Positions 1-8,515 of a stretch of 64,000 bases of DNA are shown here, one piece after another. This DNA comes from Lewinellaceae bacterium (GTDB lineage: Bacteria > Bacteroidota > Bacteroidia > Chitinophagales > Saprospiraceae). Both the position numbers and the translations under genes were made by a program. Positions within the stretch are counted from its first letter, which is position 1. Every line of letters begins with the position of its first letter. The notes under the pieces were generated by a model. The model had not been told where the DNA came from and ran no database searches. It saw only the letters and a list, made by a program, of their open reading frames with translations. The stretch is from contig JACJYG010000005.1 in NCBI GenBank assembly GCA_020636215.1, positions 1,178,001 to 1,242,000 on the forward strand, read 5' to 3'.

Positions 1-1063
1 TGGCGGTGTGGGCCAACTGGCCGATCCCCAGGAAAATGGCGACGTATTGCCCGATGCGGAATTCCTCGCCCAGTATAGCCACGATATTCTCGAGGTTGAT
101 GGCGATGCCAACAAAGATGAGTATGCCTGCCGTCATGGTGTCCAGGGCGGTGCGGCTGTAGAGTTGCCGGATCTCGCCAAAGTCCTCTCGTTTCCAGGCA
201 TCCGCCAGGATGGGGGAAACGATCTTGGCCAGCCCCTGATGTGGAATGGTAATGACGGAAGCAAAAAAGGAGTATACGACATAAATACCGCCATAACTAA
301 AATCCATCAGGGCGGGGATCATCAAAATATCGATCTTGGTGGTGATTTTACTGCCTATAGTTGCAAAAACGGAGTAAAAACTATAACTAGCGATCTGTTT
401 AAAAAACGGCGTCCGGAGAATTCCGAGGCCCGTCTTGAAATGGAGCTCGCCGATATAATAAGCAAAAACTACCAACCCCAGTACACTTAAAGCAAATCGC
501 CAGGCATAGAGTATGATGAACTGCTCGAGGTTGATTGTGCCAAAGTAGTATAGCAGGATCAACGCCAGGGCCGTGAGGCGGGCGAAAACATCGCGAAAAA
601 AAGTGGGAATACGGGGCCGAAAAAGTGCGGAGAGGTAATTTTCCAGCAGCTCCATGTAGCAGGTCAGCGCTAGTGTGATGATCAGCAGGCCGTAATAGGT
701 TTCAACATAATGCTGACTCTCTTCGGCCTGGTACAAATGAAGAATGGGCCCCTTGGCCAGCAGTATAATACCCGCCGTAAAGGCGATCCCGATCGTCCGC
801 AGGACGAACATAAAACCTAAGTAGCCGCCGTGCTGCTGCTCTTTATTTTTGAAATAGGGGAAAAACCGGATGATGGCGGCATTGCTGCCAAAGCTCGCCA
901 GCAGGGTGAATAAACCGGCTAATTCGATCATCCATTGGGTGAAACCAAGGACTTCCTTGCCTACATACCGGGGGAACAGGATGGAATTGTTGACAAAACC
1001 AACAATCAATCCAATATACATAAACACCCCCGACCCAATGCCTTGTCGTTTTATGCTCCCCAT
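1..1063 (-). CDS. Polysaccharide flippase (Wzx/MVF type), C-terminus cut by window edge
   Basis: Reading the minus strand from the ATG at 1063 gives 354 uninterrupted codons that run off the left edge. The N-terminus (MGSIKRQGIGSGVFMYIGLI) with its basic stretch and first hydrophobic segment, followed by repeated hydrophobic segments (for example around the residues GLLIITLALTCYMELLENYL), is typical of lipid-linked oligosaccharide flippases of the polysaccharide_synt/Wzx superfamily. Such proteins move undecaprenyl-linked glycan units across the inner membrane. The neighbours (sulfotransferase-like, glycosyltransferases, methyltransferases) fit a surface-glycan locus. The family call is by pattern; the substrate is unknown. 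The start lies only 21 bp from the divergent gene to its right. Confidence 0.8.
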   Translation of the reverse strand, partial: MGSIKRQGIGSGVFMYIGLIVGFVNNSILFPRYVGKEVLGFTQWMIELAGLFTLLASFGSNAAIIRFFPYFKNKEQQHGGYLGFMFVLRTIGIAFTAGIILLAKGPILHLYQAEESQHYVETYYGLLIITLALTCYMELLENYLSALFRPRIPTFFRDVFARLTALALILLYYFGTINLEQFIILYAWRFALSVLGLVVFAYYIGELHFKTGLGILRTPFFKQIASYSFYSVFATIGSKITTKIDILMIPALMDFSYGGIYVVYSFFASVITIPHQGLAKIVSPILADAWKREDFGEIRQLYSRTALDTMTAGILIFVGIAINLENIVAILGEEFRIGQYVAIFLGIGQLAHTA

Positions 1064-1084
1064 CAAGAAACAGGATTAAGCACG

Positions 1085-1660
1085 ATGAACGTTTTTATTC
1101 TTTGTACCGGTAGAAGCGGATCCACAACATTTGTTAGGGCCTGCCAGCATATGGACAACTTTTCCGCCGGCCACGAAACCCGGTCCGCTTTAGTCGGAGA
1201 AGAGCGCCTGGACTTTCCCGACAACCATATCGAGGCGGATAACCGCCTGAGCTGGATGCTCGGCAAGTTAGGGAAAAAATACGGCAAGGACGCCTTTTAT
1301 GTGCACCTCCGCCGCGATATCGAAACCACAGCCGTTAGCTTCAACCGACGTTGGGATTATCCCGGCAGCCTCATCCGGGCTTACACCGAAGGCATCCTTA
1401 TGGCCGGCGATCAAAGGGGCCTGAAGTATTGCCGCGACTTGCTCGAAACCATCCACTTCAACATCGAATACTTCCTCCGCGACAAACCCAACCAAATGAC
1501 CATCTCTCTGGAAAATATCCAGGAAGATTTTCCGCGCTTTTGGGAATGGATCGGCGCACAGGGCGACCTTGAAGCCGCCGTTCGGGAGTTGGAAATCCAC
1601 TACAATCAATCCAAAAAACTCGGTATCTTCGGCCGGTTGATCGATTTCATCAAGGGATAA
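1085..1660 (+). CDS. Sulfotransferase-like P-loop protein
   Basis: 191 residues from the ATG at 1085. An open frame extends 150 bases further upstream, but it would overlap the flippase and the glycine-rich loop would no longer sit near the N-terminus. The loop TGRSGSTT (residues 8-15) right after the first beta strand is the 5'-phosphosulfate-binding loop of PAPS-dependent sulfotransferases. LRRD...S at residues 75-85 matches the 3'-phosphate-binding motif (R/RD with a following Ser). The protein is shorter than most sulfotransferases (250-300 residues), so it may be a minimal family member. It would sulfate a glycan in the cytoplasm. It is followed after 5 bp by a methyltransferase gene, probably co-transcribed. 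Substrate unknown. Confidence 0.72.
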   Translation: MNVFILCTGRSGSTTFVRACQHMDNFSAGHETRSALVGEERLDFPDNHIEADNRLSWMLGKLGKKYGKDAFYVHLRRDIETTAVSFNRRWDYPGSLIRAYTEGILMAGDQRGLKYCRDLLETIHFNIEYFLRDKPNQMTISLENIQEDFPRFWEWIGAQGDLEAAVRELEIHYNQSKKLGIFGRLIDFIKG

Positions 1661-1665
1661 ATACA

Positions 1666-2475
1666 ATGAGGCACAAACCATATACTACTTTCGCCTTTTT
1701 TAAGGCTGCTATTGTCATCACCGGCATCCTGCTTATCCTCCTGGCCATCCTGGAATGGGGCCTGGGCGTTCCTGCTTTTCTGCCCGGCATCGCCCTGCTG
1801 CTGCTGGCCTTTGCCGTGCTCAGCTTCCGAATCGTACAGCTGATCTTTAAATTTCAGCTCAGCCGCATCCACGATACCAATCAGGTGGAAGCCCTGCTCT
1901 GGCTCTATTCCCGCTTTACCCCTTCGGTCAACCTGCCCGCTATGCGTGAGGTGGCCGGCTCGCCGGATTTCCTCAAAGTACTGGTCGAATATTTCTATTC
2001 CCACCAGCCCAAAGTAATCGTAGAAGCCGGCTCCGGCGTCTCCTCCATTATCCTCTCAGAGGTCCTGAAAAAAGAAGGCAGCACCGCCAAACACTACGCC
2101 CTGGACCACCTGGAACAGTATGCCAACCTCACCCGCGAAAAGGTGCTCAACCCCCACAGCGAAGTGCTGTTCGCCCCGCTGAAGGACTACCAGATCGGCG
2201 GTAAAAGCTGGAAGTGGTACGATGTCAGTGTTTTGGAAAAAGTAGATAAAATCGATATGCTGGTTATTGACGGCCCTACAGAAGATATCCAATCTCTGGC
2301 CCGTTACCCGGCTCTTCCGTTGCTTAAAGCCAAACTCAGCGATAAAGCCATCATCATCCTGGATGATACCAACCGGAAGGATGAGCAGCGCATCATACAA
2401 TTGTGGCAGAAGGAATTCGGGTTGAACGCTAAATCTATGTTCACAGAGAAAGGGACGGTGGTGATGTGGTGGTAA
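1666..2475 (+). CDS. Membrane-anchored class I SAM-dependent methyltransferase
   Basis: 269 residues. Two hydrophobic segments (about residues 11-30 and 36-57) anchor the N-terminus in the membrane. The rest is a Rossmann-type methyltransferase domain with the glycine motif EAGSGVS (120-126), an acidic residue after the second strand (YALDHLEQ), and the strand-IV sequence IDMLVIDGP near 200. It resembles the Methyltransf_24 type found in polysaccharide clusters. The gene follows the sulfotransferase-like gene by 5 bp in the same direction. It probably modifies a membrane-bound glycan precursor; the acceptor is not evident. Confidence 0.75.
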   Translation: MRHKPYTTFAFFKAAIVITGILLILLAILEWGLGVPAFLPGIALLLLAFAVLSFRIVQLIFKFQLSRIHDTNQVEALLWLYSRFTPSVNLPAMREVAGSPDFLKVLVEYFYSHQPKVIVEAGSGVSSIILSEVLKKEGSTAKHYALDHLEQYANLTREKVLNPHSEVLFAPLKDYQIGGKSWKWYDVSVLEKVDKIDMLVIDGPTEDIQSLARYPALPLLKAKLSDKAIIILDDTNRKDEQRIIQLWQKEFGLNAKSMFTEKGTVVMWW

Positions 2476-2600
2476 GTAAGCCTTCTGGCCGAACGTCGGC
2501 CGACTGCAAGTCGAAAGTCAGGAAGAGAACGTTCAAATAAATGTGTTTAATCCAGCGCCAGGATCAGGGCAGCCTTGAAATTACTGGGCTTCCGAGGGTC

Positions 2601-2631
2601 ACGAACTTTACCCGGCCCGTAGGGACGGGCC
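2601..2631. repeat. REP-like hairpin repeat, copy A
   Basis: A T-rich lead followed by ACCCGG, then a perfect 7-bp hairpin GGCCCGT-aggg-ACGGGCC at 2614-2631. A related sequence (TTTTACCCGGCCCGT...GG) recurs near 63460-63484 at the other end of the window. Intergenic, between convergent genes. Confidence 0.6.
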
Positions 2632-2685
2632 ACAACACCTGAACACCCGAACACCCAAACACTCCCAACTCGAACACTCTCCTCA
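2632..2685. repeat. Short degenerate tandem array (word like GAACACCC)
   Basis: About six consecutive 8-9 bp words of the form (g/c)aacac(c/t)c sit between the REP-like hairpin and the end of the glycosyltransferase gene. The words are degenerate. This is one of several arrays of similar design in the window, each with a different word. Confidence 0.6.
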
Positions 2686-2709
2686 GGAAGTCACAAATCC
2701 CTCGTTTTT

Positions 2710-3567
2710 TTACTGCAAAAGCTTGCCCATCATCCTGCTTCTCCGGAATTTTCGAATGAATTCCCCTTCCTCCGCGGTGACGATATAATCCTCCCGTTTG
2801 ATCCAAGACTGCAGCCAACCCCACAGCACAGCCAGGCCGGTCAGGCCATAGGGTTTGTTGAGGTATCCGGCTTTGATTGCGCTGATGAGGGTGATGATAA
2901 ATCCGTACCGCAGCCGATACATGCCATTGCCGACTTTGACGCGGATCTTTACCGAGCCGGTCTCGGCGCCCAGGGGCCGGTAGTGGCGCACCTGCAGGCC
3001 GGGGTCCACCCGGATCGTCCAGTTGTGGTAGCGGGCCAGGAGTTCGTCGGCCGTGTCCCAGCCAATAGAGGCGCGTAGGCCGCCGATGTCTTCGAAGCAT
3101 TGCCGCCGGTATGATTTGAAAGCGCCTTTGACGTGGTCTTCATCTGAAAAGTTCTCATACACCCACTTACCGTCTTGTTCGATAGCGATCGTACCCCCTG
3201 CGATGCCCAGATGGGGCTCGCCCTGGAAAAGCGCCGCCATGCGTTCGAAATAATCTTCCGGGACTTCCAGGTCTGCATCGAACTTGACCAGGAAATCGTA
3301 GTCTTCATCGATGGTTTGGAACCCCAGGTAAAAGGCTCGTACTACCTTGGAACCGGCGGCGCGCTGCTCTTTTTTGTCGTTATTCACTAACCGTATCCAG
3401 GGATATTTTTCAGCAAAGCCTTGTACCACCTCCGCCGTCCGGTCCGTCGAGCCATCATTGACTACGATCAGCCGCTTTGGCAGTAGCGTCTGCCGCGCGA
3501 TAGCGTCCAACGCCCTTCCGATGAAGTGCTCTTCGTTGTAGGCCGGCATGATGAGAATGTATCGCAT
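2710..3567 (-). CDS. Family 2 glycosyltransferase
   Basis: 285 residues. The N-terminal GT-A nucleotide-sugar fold is clear: IMPAYNEEHFIGRALDAI at the start, VNDGSTDRT (residues 36-44) and the metal-binding FDADLEVP (DAD at 97-99). A hydrophobic stretch near the C-terminus suggests membrane association. It would transfer a sugar from an NDP donor on the cytoplasmic side during surface-glycan synthesis, consistent with the flippase and other modifying enzymes nearby. The start is 20 bp from a 133-bp tandem-repeat array that occupies the place where its promoter should be, so expression may vary with array length (inference). Confidence 0.88.
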   Translation of the reverse strand: MRYILIMPAYNEEHFIGRALDAIARQTLLPKRLIVVNDGSTDRTAEVVQGFAEKYPWIRLVNNDKKEQRAAGSKVVRAFYLGFQTIDEDYDFLVKFDADLEVPEDYFERMAALFQGEPHLGIAGGTIAIEQDGKWVYENFSDEDHVKGAFKSYRRQCFEDIGGLRASIGWDTADELLARYHNWTIRVDPGLQVRHYRPLGAETGSVKIRVKVGNGMYRLRYGFIITLISAIKAGYLNKPYGLTGLAVLWGWLQSWIKREDYIVTAEEGEFIRKFRRSRMMGKLLQ

Positions 3568-3586
3568 GGTGGTAGGAGTTGTGTGT

Positions 3587-3719
3587 AGGTTACGGGGTTA
3601 CGGGTTACGGGTTACAGGGTTACAGGTTACAGGTTACAGGTTACAGGGTTACAGGGTTACAGGGTTACAGGGTTACAGGGTTACAGGGTTACAGGGTTAC
3701 AGGTTACAGGGTTACAGGC
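3587..3719. repeat. Tandem array of 8-bp words (GGTTACAG)
   Basis: About 16 copies of GGTTACAG with some 7-bp versions (GTTACAG) and a degenerate left end (GGTTACGG). It is intergenic and directly upstream of the GT2 gene. The open frames through it (repeated YRLQGYRVTG) are artefacts of the repeat. Confidence 0.92.
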
Positions 3720-3734
3720 TTGCCCGGCTCGGAG

Positions 3735-3770
3735 AGATTTATCCGGCTGACTAGATTTATCCGGCTGACT
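3735..3770. repeat. Perfect 18-bp tandem duplication
   Basis: AGATTTATCCGGCTGACT occurs twice in direct succession (3735-3752 and 3753-3770), just beside the GGTTACAG array. Confidence 0.95.
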
Positions 3771-3783
3771 AGACGGACGGACG

Positions 3784-3837
3784 GGTTTCAGGTTTTTTAC
3801 CCGGCTGATCCCGACAGGCGTCGGGAGAGGACGGGCA
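3784..3837. repeat. REP-like dispersed repeat, copy C
   Basis: Contains GTTTTTTACCCGGCTGA followed by a hairpin (CCCGAC-agg-c-GTCGGG) and GAGAGGACGGGC. A nearly identical 45-bp stretch lies in the opposite orientation at 60958-61010. Confidence 0.8.
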
Positions 3838-3903
3838 GCGTTGCAAGTTGCAGGGTTGGTGGTAACCTGTAACTTGAAATGCATAAACTTGAAACACCTC
3901 CGC

Positions 3904-4668
3904 TTACTCCCGGAAGAATACCCCATCAATCGTATTTACCCTGCCCGTATTCAGGTCGACGCCCTCTACGTGGAAGCTGTACGGTTGAAAATCCTGAGCT
4001 TTGGTAAGAGCCAGGATATCGTAAAAGGCGAATTGGGTATGTTCGTAAATGGCGTAAAGCGGGATCTCGATCTTCAGTCCCTGGGCCCTTTTCAGCGTTT
4101 CAGGAGCGCCGTCGAGCACTTCCTTCTCGTACCCCTGCGTATCGATCTTCAGCATGATGCGCGCCGAAGGGTCCGAAATATATTGCCCGATAATGGAGTC
4201 TAGCCGGTGAATAGGCGTTTTTTCTTTACCGATGATCTGCGATTTTTTGTTGTGCGACACATAGCTGTCTTTGATCTCCAGTATAGAGCTGAAAACGGTG
4301 TCGTCCGAAACATTGATCTCGATCTCGCCATCCTGGCTGCCGATGGCGCAGCGTTCGGCGACCTGCCAGTGAGGATAGCGTTCGGCTCTTTTCAATAATT
4401 CCTGATAAGCGCTGCTGACCGGCTCAAAGGAGATGACTTTGCCCTGGAAGCCGAAATCATAGAGCGACTCGGCGAATTGCCCGGTATTGGCCCCGATGTC
4501 GATCACGTGGGTAATGCCCATGTGCTGGAATAGCATGGCGTTGCGCAGGTCTTCACTGGCCGAAGGCGTAAACCGCTTCAGCCGTACATGCAGCCCGGTG
4601 GCCTTGCCGACGAACCGCCGACTGCGCGCCAATGCTTTGGATTGGAGTATTCTTTGTAAGAGGTTCAT
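3904..4668 (-). CDS. FkbM-family methyltransferase
   Basis: 254 residues from the ATG at 4668. The frame stays open to 4815, but the extra N-terminus is a translation of the adjacent tandem repeat and is not credible. The SAM motif IDIGANTG is at residues 56-63 and the family hallmark IMLKIDTQGYEKEVLDGA is in the second half. FkbM-type enzymes O-methylate sugars or small molecules and are common in polysaccharide clusters. The gene is separated from the GT2 gene by repeats and from the upstream GT4 gene by an 8-bp-word array, so each probably has its own promoter. Confidence 0.88.
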   Translation of the reverse strand: MNLLQRILQSKALARSRRFVGKATGLHVRLKRFTPSASEDLRNAMLFQHMGITHVIDIGANTGQFAESLYDFGFQGKVISFEPVSSAYQELLKRAERYPHWQVAERCAIGSQDGEIEINVSDDTVFSSILEIKDSYVSHNKKSQIIGKEKTPIHRLDSIIGQYISDPSARIMLKIDTQGYEKEVLDGAPETLKRAQGLKIEIPLYAIYEHTQFAFYDILALTKAQDFQPYSFHVEGVDLNTGRVNTIDGVFFRE

Positions 4669-4729
4669 ATGCTTCTTTTCAAAAACAGGCTCAAAGGTAG
4701 GTTTTTTTGGGCTTTGGGAGGTGGGGGAA

Positions 4730-4831
4730 ATGCGAGAATGCGAGAATGGGAGAATGCGGGAATGTGAGAATGGGAGAATGCGAGAATGGGAGAATGCGGG
4801 AATGCGAGAATGCATGAATGCGTGAATGTGT
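4730..4831. repeat. Tandem array of 8-bp words (GAGAATGC/G)
   Basis: About 12 degenerate words of the type (g/c)(g/c)GAGAATG run without interruption. The array ends 62 bp upstream of the FkbM-type gene and 34 bp downstream of the GT4 gene. Coding frames across it give low-complexity HSRI/FSHS peptides and are rejected as genes. Confidence 0.92.
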
Positions 4832-4865
4832 GTTCCGTCCGCCGTACCCCATGCTTCTTTTACAT

Positions 4866-5978
4866 TTAAAATTTATCCCCCAGCATCTCCCGGATAATAT
4901 TCCCCCAGTAGTACGTTTTATAGAAAGCCGGTGGGGTAGTCGTAGCAGGAGCGGCCTGTAGCCGGAGCAATGCCGAACAGTACCCCTCGTAATCCTCGTC
5001 ATCCACCACCACCAGTTGGGGGCCGCATGCCTCGGCGCGAACGCCAAGAGCGCCGGTTCGGCTGGACACTACCGTTTTACCCAGCGCGATCGCTTCGATC
5101 AGTTTGGTCTTCACGCCACCGCCCGTATTGACCGGGTTGATCATCACATCAGCAGCCTTGACATAGGCTTCGATATCCTCTACGAAGCCCAGGTACTCCA
5201 CATTCGGATAGCTGGCCAGGCCCTGGTAGCGCTTGGGCAGGCCGCCCCCGCAGATGAGGAAACGGTAGGGGAAGGCAGCTTTTTCCAGCAGTAGAGGATT
5301 GAGCTGGTGAATAATTAATTCCACAGCTTCCAGATTGGGTTGGTAGGATTGGGGGCCGAAAAAGATGATAAGGAATTCGGCTTCTCCAAACCCATGTTGC
5401 TCCCGGATAGCCCGCCGGGCCTCTGTTACATCATCCGGCGGTTGTTGATGGGGGGTCCCGTAAGGCACTACGCTACACTTTTTTGCAGCAATGCCGAAAG
5501 CCCGGATGGCGGGTGGAAGGTCGTCCGGAGAAATGAAATAGAGCTGTTGCGCCAGCCGGAAGCTGAGCCATTCCAGCCCAAACAATACAGGCCAGAACCA
5601 TCGCCCCATACTTCGGAAGCGGCGGTATTCCAGGTTCTGAATATAAATGTGAAGCGGGATACCCAACCAACGCGCTACCGGCAGCAGCAATGGGGCAATA
5701 AAGGGTTGAAAAGTGATACAGACAACGGCCTGCTCCTGCTTTAGCGCCCGGAAACACCGCCAGGCTACCAGGGGGCTGATGTATTTGTAAAGCTTGTCGC
5801 GGAATAGCGGCAGTAGCCGAAAGGGCGCATTTTCGCTTGCATTATTATCTGTGGACAGGCAAACGAAGGGGCGCTCCTTTGCCAGGAAAGTACAGAAGCC
5901 GTAGGCCGCTTTGTGCCCGCCGTTCAGCGGGGGCACAAAGCGGTAAGGGACGGCCATCGCTACCTTGCCTGGTTTCAC
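4866..5978 (-). CDS. GT-B glycosyltransferase (GT4-like)
   Basis: 370 residues with a two-domain GT-B architecture. The N-terminal half begins MAVPYRFVPPLNGGHKAAY, which includes the acceptor-side glycine loop. The C-terminal half has IIFFGPQSYQPNLEAVELI and the donor-binding stretch INPVNTGGGVKTKLIEAIALG, ending in VVSSRTGALG. The gene begins 3 bp after the stop of the YfhO-type gene, so the two are translationally close. It probably transfers a sugar in assembly of the same surface glycan as the neighbouring genes; donor and acceptor cannot be read from the sequence. Confidence 0.85.
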   Translation of the reverse strand: MKPGKVAMAVPYRFVPPLNGGHKAAYGFCTFLAKERPFVCLSTDNNASENAPFRLLPLFRDKLYKYISPLVAWRCFRALKQEQAVVCITFQPFIAPLLLPVARWLGIPLHIYIQNLEYRRFRSMGRWFWPVLFGLEWLSFRLAQQLYFISPDDLPPAIRAFGIAAKKCSVVPYGTPHQQPPDDVTEARRAIREQHGFGEAEFLIIFFGPQSYQPNLEAVELIIHQLNPLLLEKAAFPYRFLICGGGLPKRYQGLASYPNVEYLGFVEDIEAYVKAADVMINPVNTGGGVKTKLIEAIALGKTVVSSRTGALGVRAEACGPQLVVVDDEDYEGYCSALLRLQAAPATTTPPAFYKTYYWGNIIREMLGDKF

Positions 5979-5981
5979 GAT

Positions 5982-8498
5982 TTACTTTTTCTTCTTTTTC
6001 CGGCTCGATGGCGCCGGCTGCGTCCGCTGGCTCTTTGGCGCTGCCGGCGTTTTAGGTGTAGGCGCCGGTTCCTCAGGTGGGTGCTGGTAGAATTGATACC
6101 CCCTGTAACCGATAAAGCCCAGCAATCCTAACAAGATAACGGAGGAGAATATCTGCGAGATTAGCTTGCCCCGCTCAAAGGATTCCGGGTCAAATTTAAA
6201 TTCAATGGTATGCTGCCCCGCCGGAATACGCATGCCGCGAAGGATGTAGTCGACGCGGATGTGCTCCGCCGGCTGGCCGTCAATGTAAGCCTGCCAGCCT
6301 TTATGGGGCCCGTACCAGATCTCAGAGAATACGGCGAACTGTTCATTCGGTGAATCACTCTGATACGTCAGGTCGTTGGGCTTATAGTCCGTCAGGCTGA
6401 TCGTTCCGGATTTGTTGGGTGTAAAGCCGTTCAGATAATCCTTGAATTCCTTATGGACCACTGCCTCCCGCCCGGGATCGAAGTTGTCGAGCGCGTCGAT
6501 CTCTTCATTGGGCGTATTGACGTAACGGATGGTATCGATGAACCAGGCGTTGCCCAGGGCGCCGCTGTTGAGCCGTACACTTGGGTTGCCATCTGACCCG
6601 TTGACGATCAGATAGCGGGTGTTTAACATGTTGAATACCTGCTGATTGCCTTTACTCAGGTGCCGGTCGATGAGGTCCTGGTAGCGTTGCAGTTTGGCGG
6701 CGTGGTATCCGCCCAGCGATTTATGGAAAAAAGACGCGCGGGTGGAGGTGAAGGTGCTCTCCGTCGCATCAAACACCCGGTAGTTGGGGTCTTTGTCCTG
6801 CAGGATCTGCTCGTCTACCGGGCGGGGCTGAAAGTTGGCCTGGTATTGGGCTGGATTGACGAAGAGGTCATCGCCCAGATAGCGGCGCCCAACTGTCCAC
6901 TGGTCGAACAACACCAGAACGCCCAGGCCTACCAGCAGGAAGCTGAGCTTCAGCTTTTCGTTTAGGTAGGCCCACACCAGCCCACCGCTGAGGGCCACCA
7001 ATAGCAGTGTGCGCCAGGCGTCGCTGCGCATCAACGCCTTGCGGTCGGCTACGATTGCGCCCAGGTCATACCCGGCTTGCTGATAGCGGGGGTCGCTGGG
7101 GCTGGAAAAATCATAAAAGGATGGCCCTATCAGGGCGAAAAACAGGCATATAAGGCCGGCAACACCCCCGGCGATATAGAGGCTGCGCAGGGCTTCCTGT
7201 TTGCCCACTTTTTTATTGACGATCTTGTGCAAAGCCAGAATACCCAGCGTGGGCACGAGGAAAGCCGTAACGCTGAGAATGGAGTTGGGCGTCCGGAATT
7301 TGTTATACAAGGGGAAGTAATCAAAAATCAGGCGATTGAATCCTTCCAGGTTGTTACCCATAGAAAGCAGCAGGGTAAGGAGCGTGCCCAGCCCCAGCCA
7401 CCATTTGACGGGCCCTTTTACCAGCGTCAGGCCGACGAGGAAAAAGAAAAACATCACTGCGCCAAAGTAGATGGGGCCGCTGGTGAAAGGCAGATTGCCC
7501 CAGTATAGAGGTGCGGAAAAATCATCGGGAATGCGGGCGCCTTTGCCACGCAGGTCTCGCACTACTGCCGATTTAGCCCCTACCGGCTCCTGGGAGCCGC
7601 CTCCGGCTACGCCGGGGATGAAAGAGGCAAACAGGTCGATTGTCCCGTTGCTCCACTGCATGGCGTAATTCCAGTCCAGCCCCTTCGTTTCGCTGCTGCT
7701 CGATGGTTTGCCCTCTGTTTTGAGGATGGGTTCACCGCGCATGGTGTCCTGAGAGTATTCATAGGTGATCCAGAGGTTGGAAGCGGCCGAACCAACAGCG
7801 AGTATGCCTCCAACGAGCAGAACCCCGACGGCCTTGGCCAGGTGCAGATATTCTCCTTTTCGGATCTCGAAGATCACCTGGGCGATGCCAAAGATCAGGG
7901 CCGTCATGAAAAAATAATAGGTCATTTGCACGTGATTGGCCATGATGTCCAGCCCCAACCCAACAGCAAAGAGGATGCCGCCTGCCAGGTACCGCTTGCG
8001 GAAGGCGAGCAGCATGCCGGCCGTGGCCAGTGGCAAATAGGCAATGGCCTTTAGTTTGGTTTCATGCCCGGTCCCGAAAAGGATGAGGTTGTTGGTCGTC
8101 AGGCCGAACGCGATGGCGCCGATGATGCTGAGCCAGGAGTTGACACCCAGCACCACCATGAGAATGTAAAAGCTGATCATGGCAATAAAAAAGCGGCCGA
8201 TGGGCGGTTGAATGGCCAGGCTGCCGATGCGGTCCAGCAGTTTCAGGTTATTGCCTTCGCTGACGGTATTGATCTGGTAGGTGGGCATACCGCCAAACAT
8301 GGCGTTCGTCCAAAGAGAGCGTTCCCCGGTTTGCTCATAAAATTCGCGAACTTCCTGCGACATTCCCCGGTACTGCACGATGTCGCTCTGTTGTGGTACT
8401 TTGCCTTGCAGCTGGGGAGAGAAATAAACGGCGCAGGCCAGTAGGAATACCACGATAGCGGCAAAATGAGGGATGGCTTTACGGATAAAAATATTCAT
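5982..8498 (-). CDS. YfhO-family multi-spanning membrane protein
   Basis: 838 residues. More than ten hydrophobic segments fill the first two thirds. The N-terminal pattern (ACAVYFSPQLQGKVPQQSDI..YRGMSQEVREFYEQTGERSLW..MFGGMPTYQI) and the soluble C-terminal stretch ending in a final hydrophobic helix (near residue 790) are those of Bacteroidota YfhO proteins. The tail is Lys/Pro/Ala rich. YfhO in Firmicutes is linked to glycosylation of lipoteichoic acid, so a role in transferring sugars on the outer face of the inner membrane is plausible but inferred. It lies between gpsA upstream and the GT4 gene downstream on the same strand. Confidence 0.85.
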   Translation of the reverse strand: MNIFIRKAIPHFAAIVVFLLACAVYFSPQLQGKVPQQSDIVQYRGMSQEVREFYEQTGERSLWTNAMFGGMPTYQINTVSEGNNLKLLDRIGSLAIQPPIGRFFIAMISFYILMVVLGVNSWLSIIGAIAFGLTTNNLILFGTGHETKLKAIAYLPLATAGMLLAFRKRYLAGGILFAVGLGLDIMANHVQMTYYFFMTALIFGIAQVIFEIRKGEYLHLAKAVGVLLVGGILAVGSAASNLWITYEYSQDTMRGEPILKTEGKPSSSSETKGLDWNYAMQWSNGTIDLFASFIPGVAGGGSQEPVGAKSAVVRDLRGKGARIPDDFSAPLYWGNLPFTSGPIYFGAVMFFFFLVGLTLVKGPVKWWLGLGTLLTLLLSMGNNLEGFNRLIFDYFPLYNKFRTPNSILSVTAFLVPTLGILALHKIVNKKVGKQEALRSLYIAGGVAGLICLFFALIGPSFYDFSSPSDPRYQQAGYDLGAIVADRKALMRSDAWRTLLLVALSGGLVWAYLNEKLKLSFLLVGLGVLVLFDQWTVGRRYLGDDLFVNPAQYQANFQPRPVDEQILQDKDPNYRVFDATESTFTSTRASFFHKSLGGYHAAKLQRYQDLIDRHLSKGNQQVFNMLNTRYLIVNGSDGNPSVRLNSGALGNAWFIDTIRYVNTPNEEIDALDNFDPGREAVVHKEFKDYLNGFTPNKSGTISLTDYKPNDLTYQSDSPNEQFAVFSEIWYGPHKGWQAYIDGQPAEHIRVDYILRGMRIPAGQHTIEFKFDPESFERGKLISQIFSSVILLGLLGFIGYRGYQFYQHPPEEPAPTPKTPAAPKSQRTQPAPSSRKKKKK

Positions 8499-8515
8499 GC
8501 TAGGATACTTTCCTT

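Noticed and set aside
8..490. Plus-strand open frame of 160 codons
   Set aside because: It lies antisense to the well-supported flippase and has no recognisable sequence; composition follows the opposite strand's codon pattern.
3587..3719. Telomere-like repeat or chromosome end
   Set aside because: The unit resembles telomere repeats only superficially; genes continue on both sides and no terminal structure is present.
3579..3872. Small protein encoded in the GGTTACAG array
   Set aside because: The sequence is a translation of the tandem repeat, in several overlapping frames, with no start signal or other support.
4691..5047. Open frames through the GAGAATGC array
   Set aside because: Low-complexity HSRI/FSHS peptides result from the repeat; the true FkbM-type protein starts at 4668.
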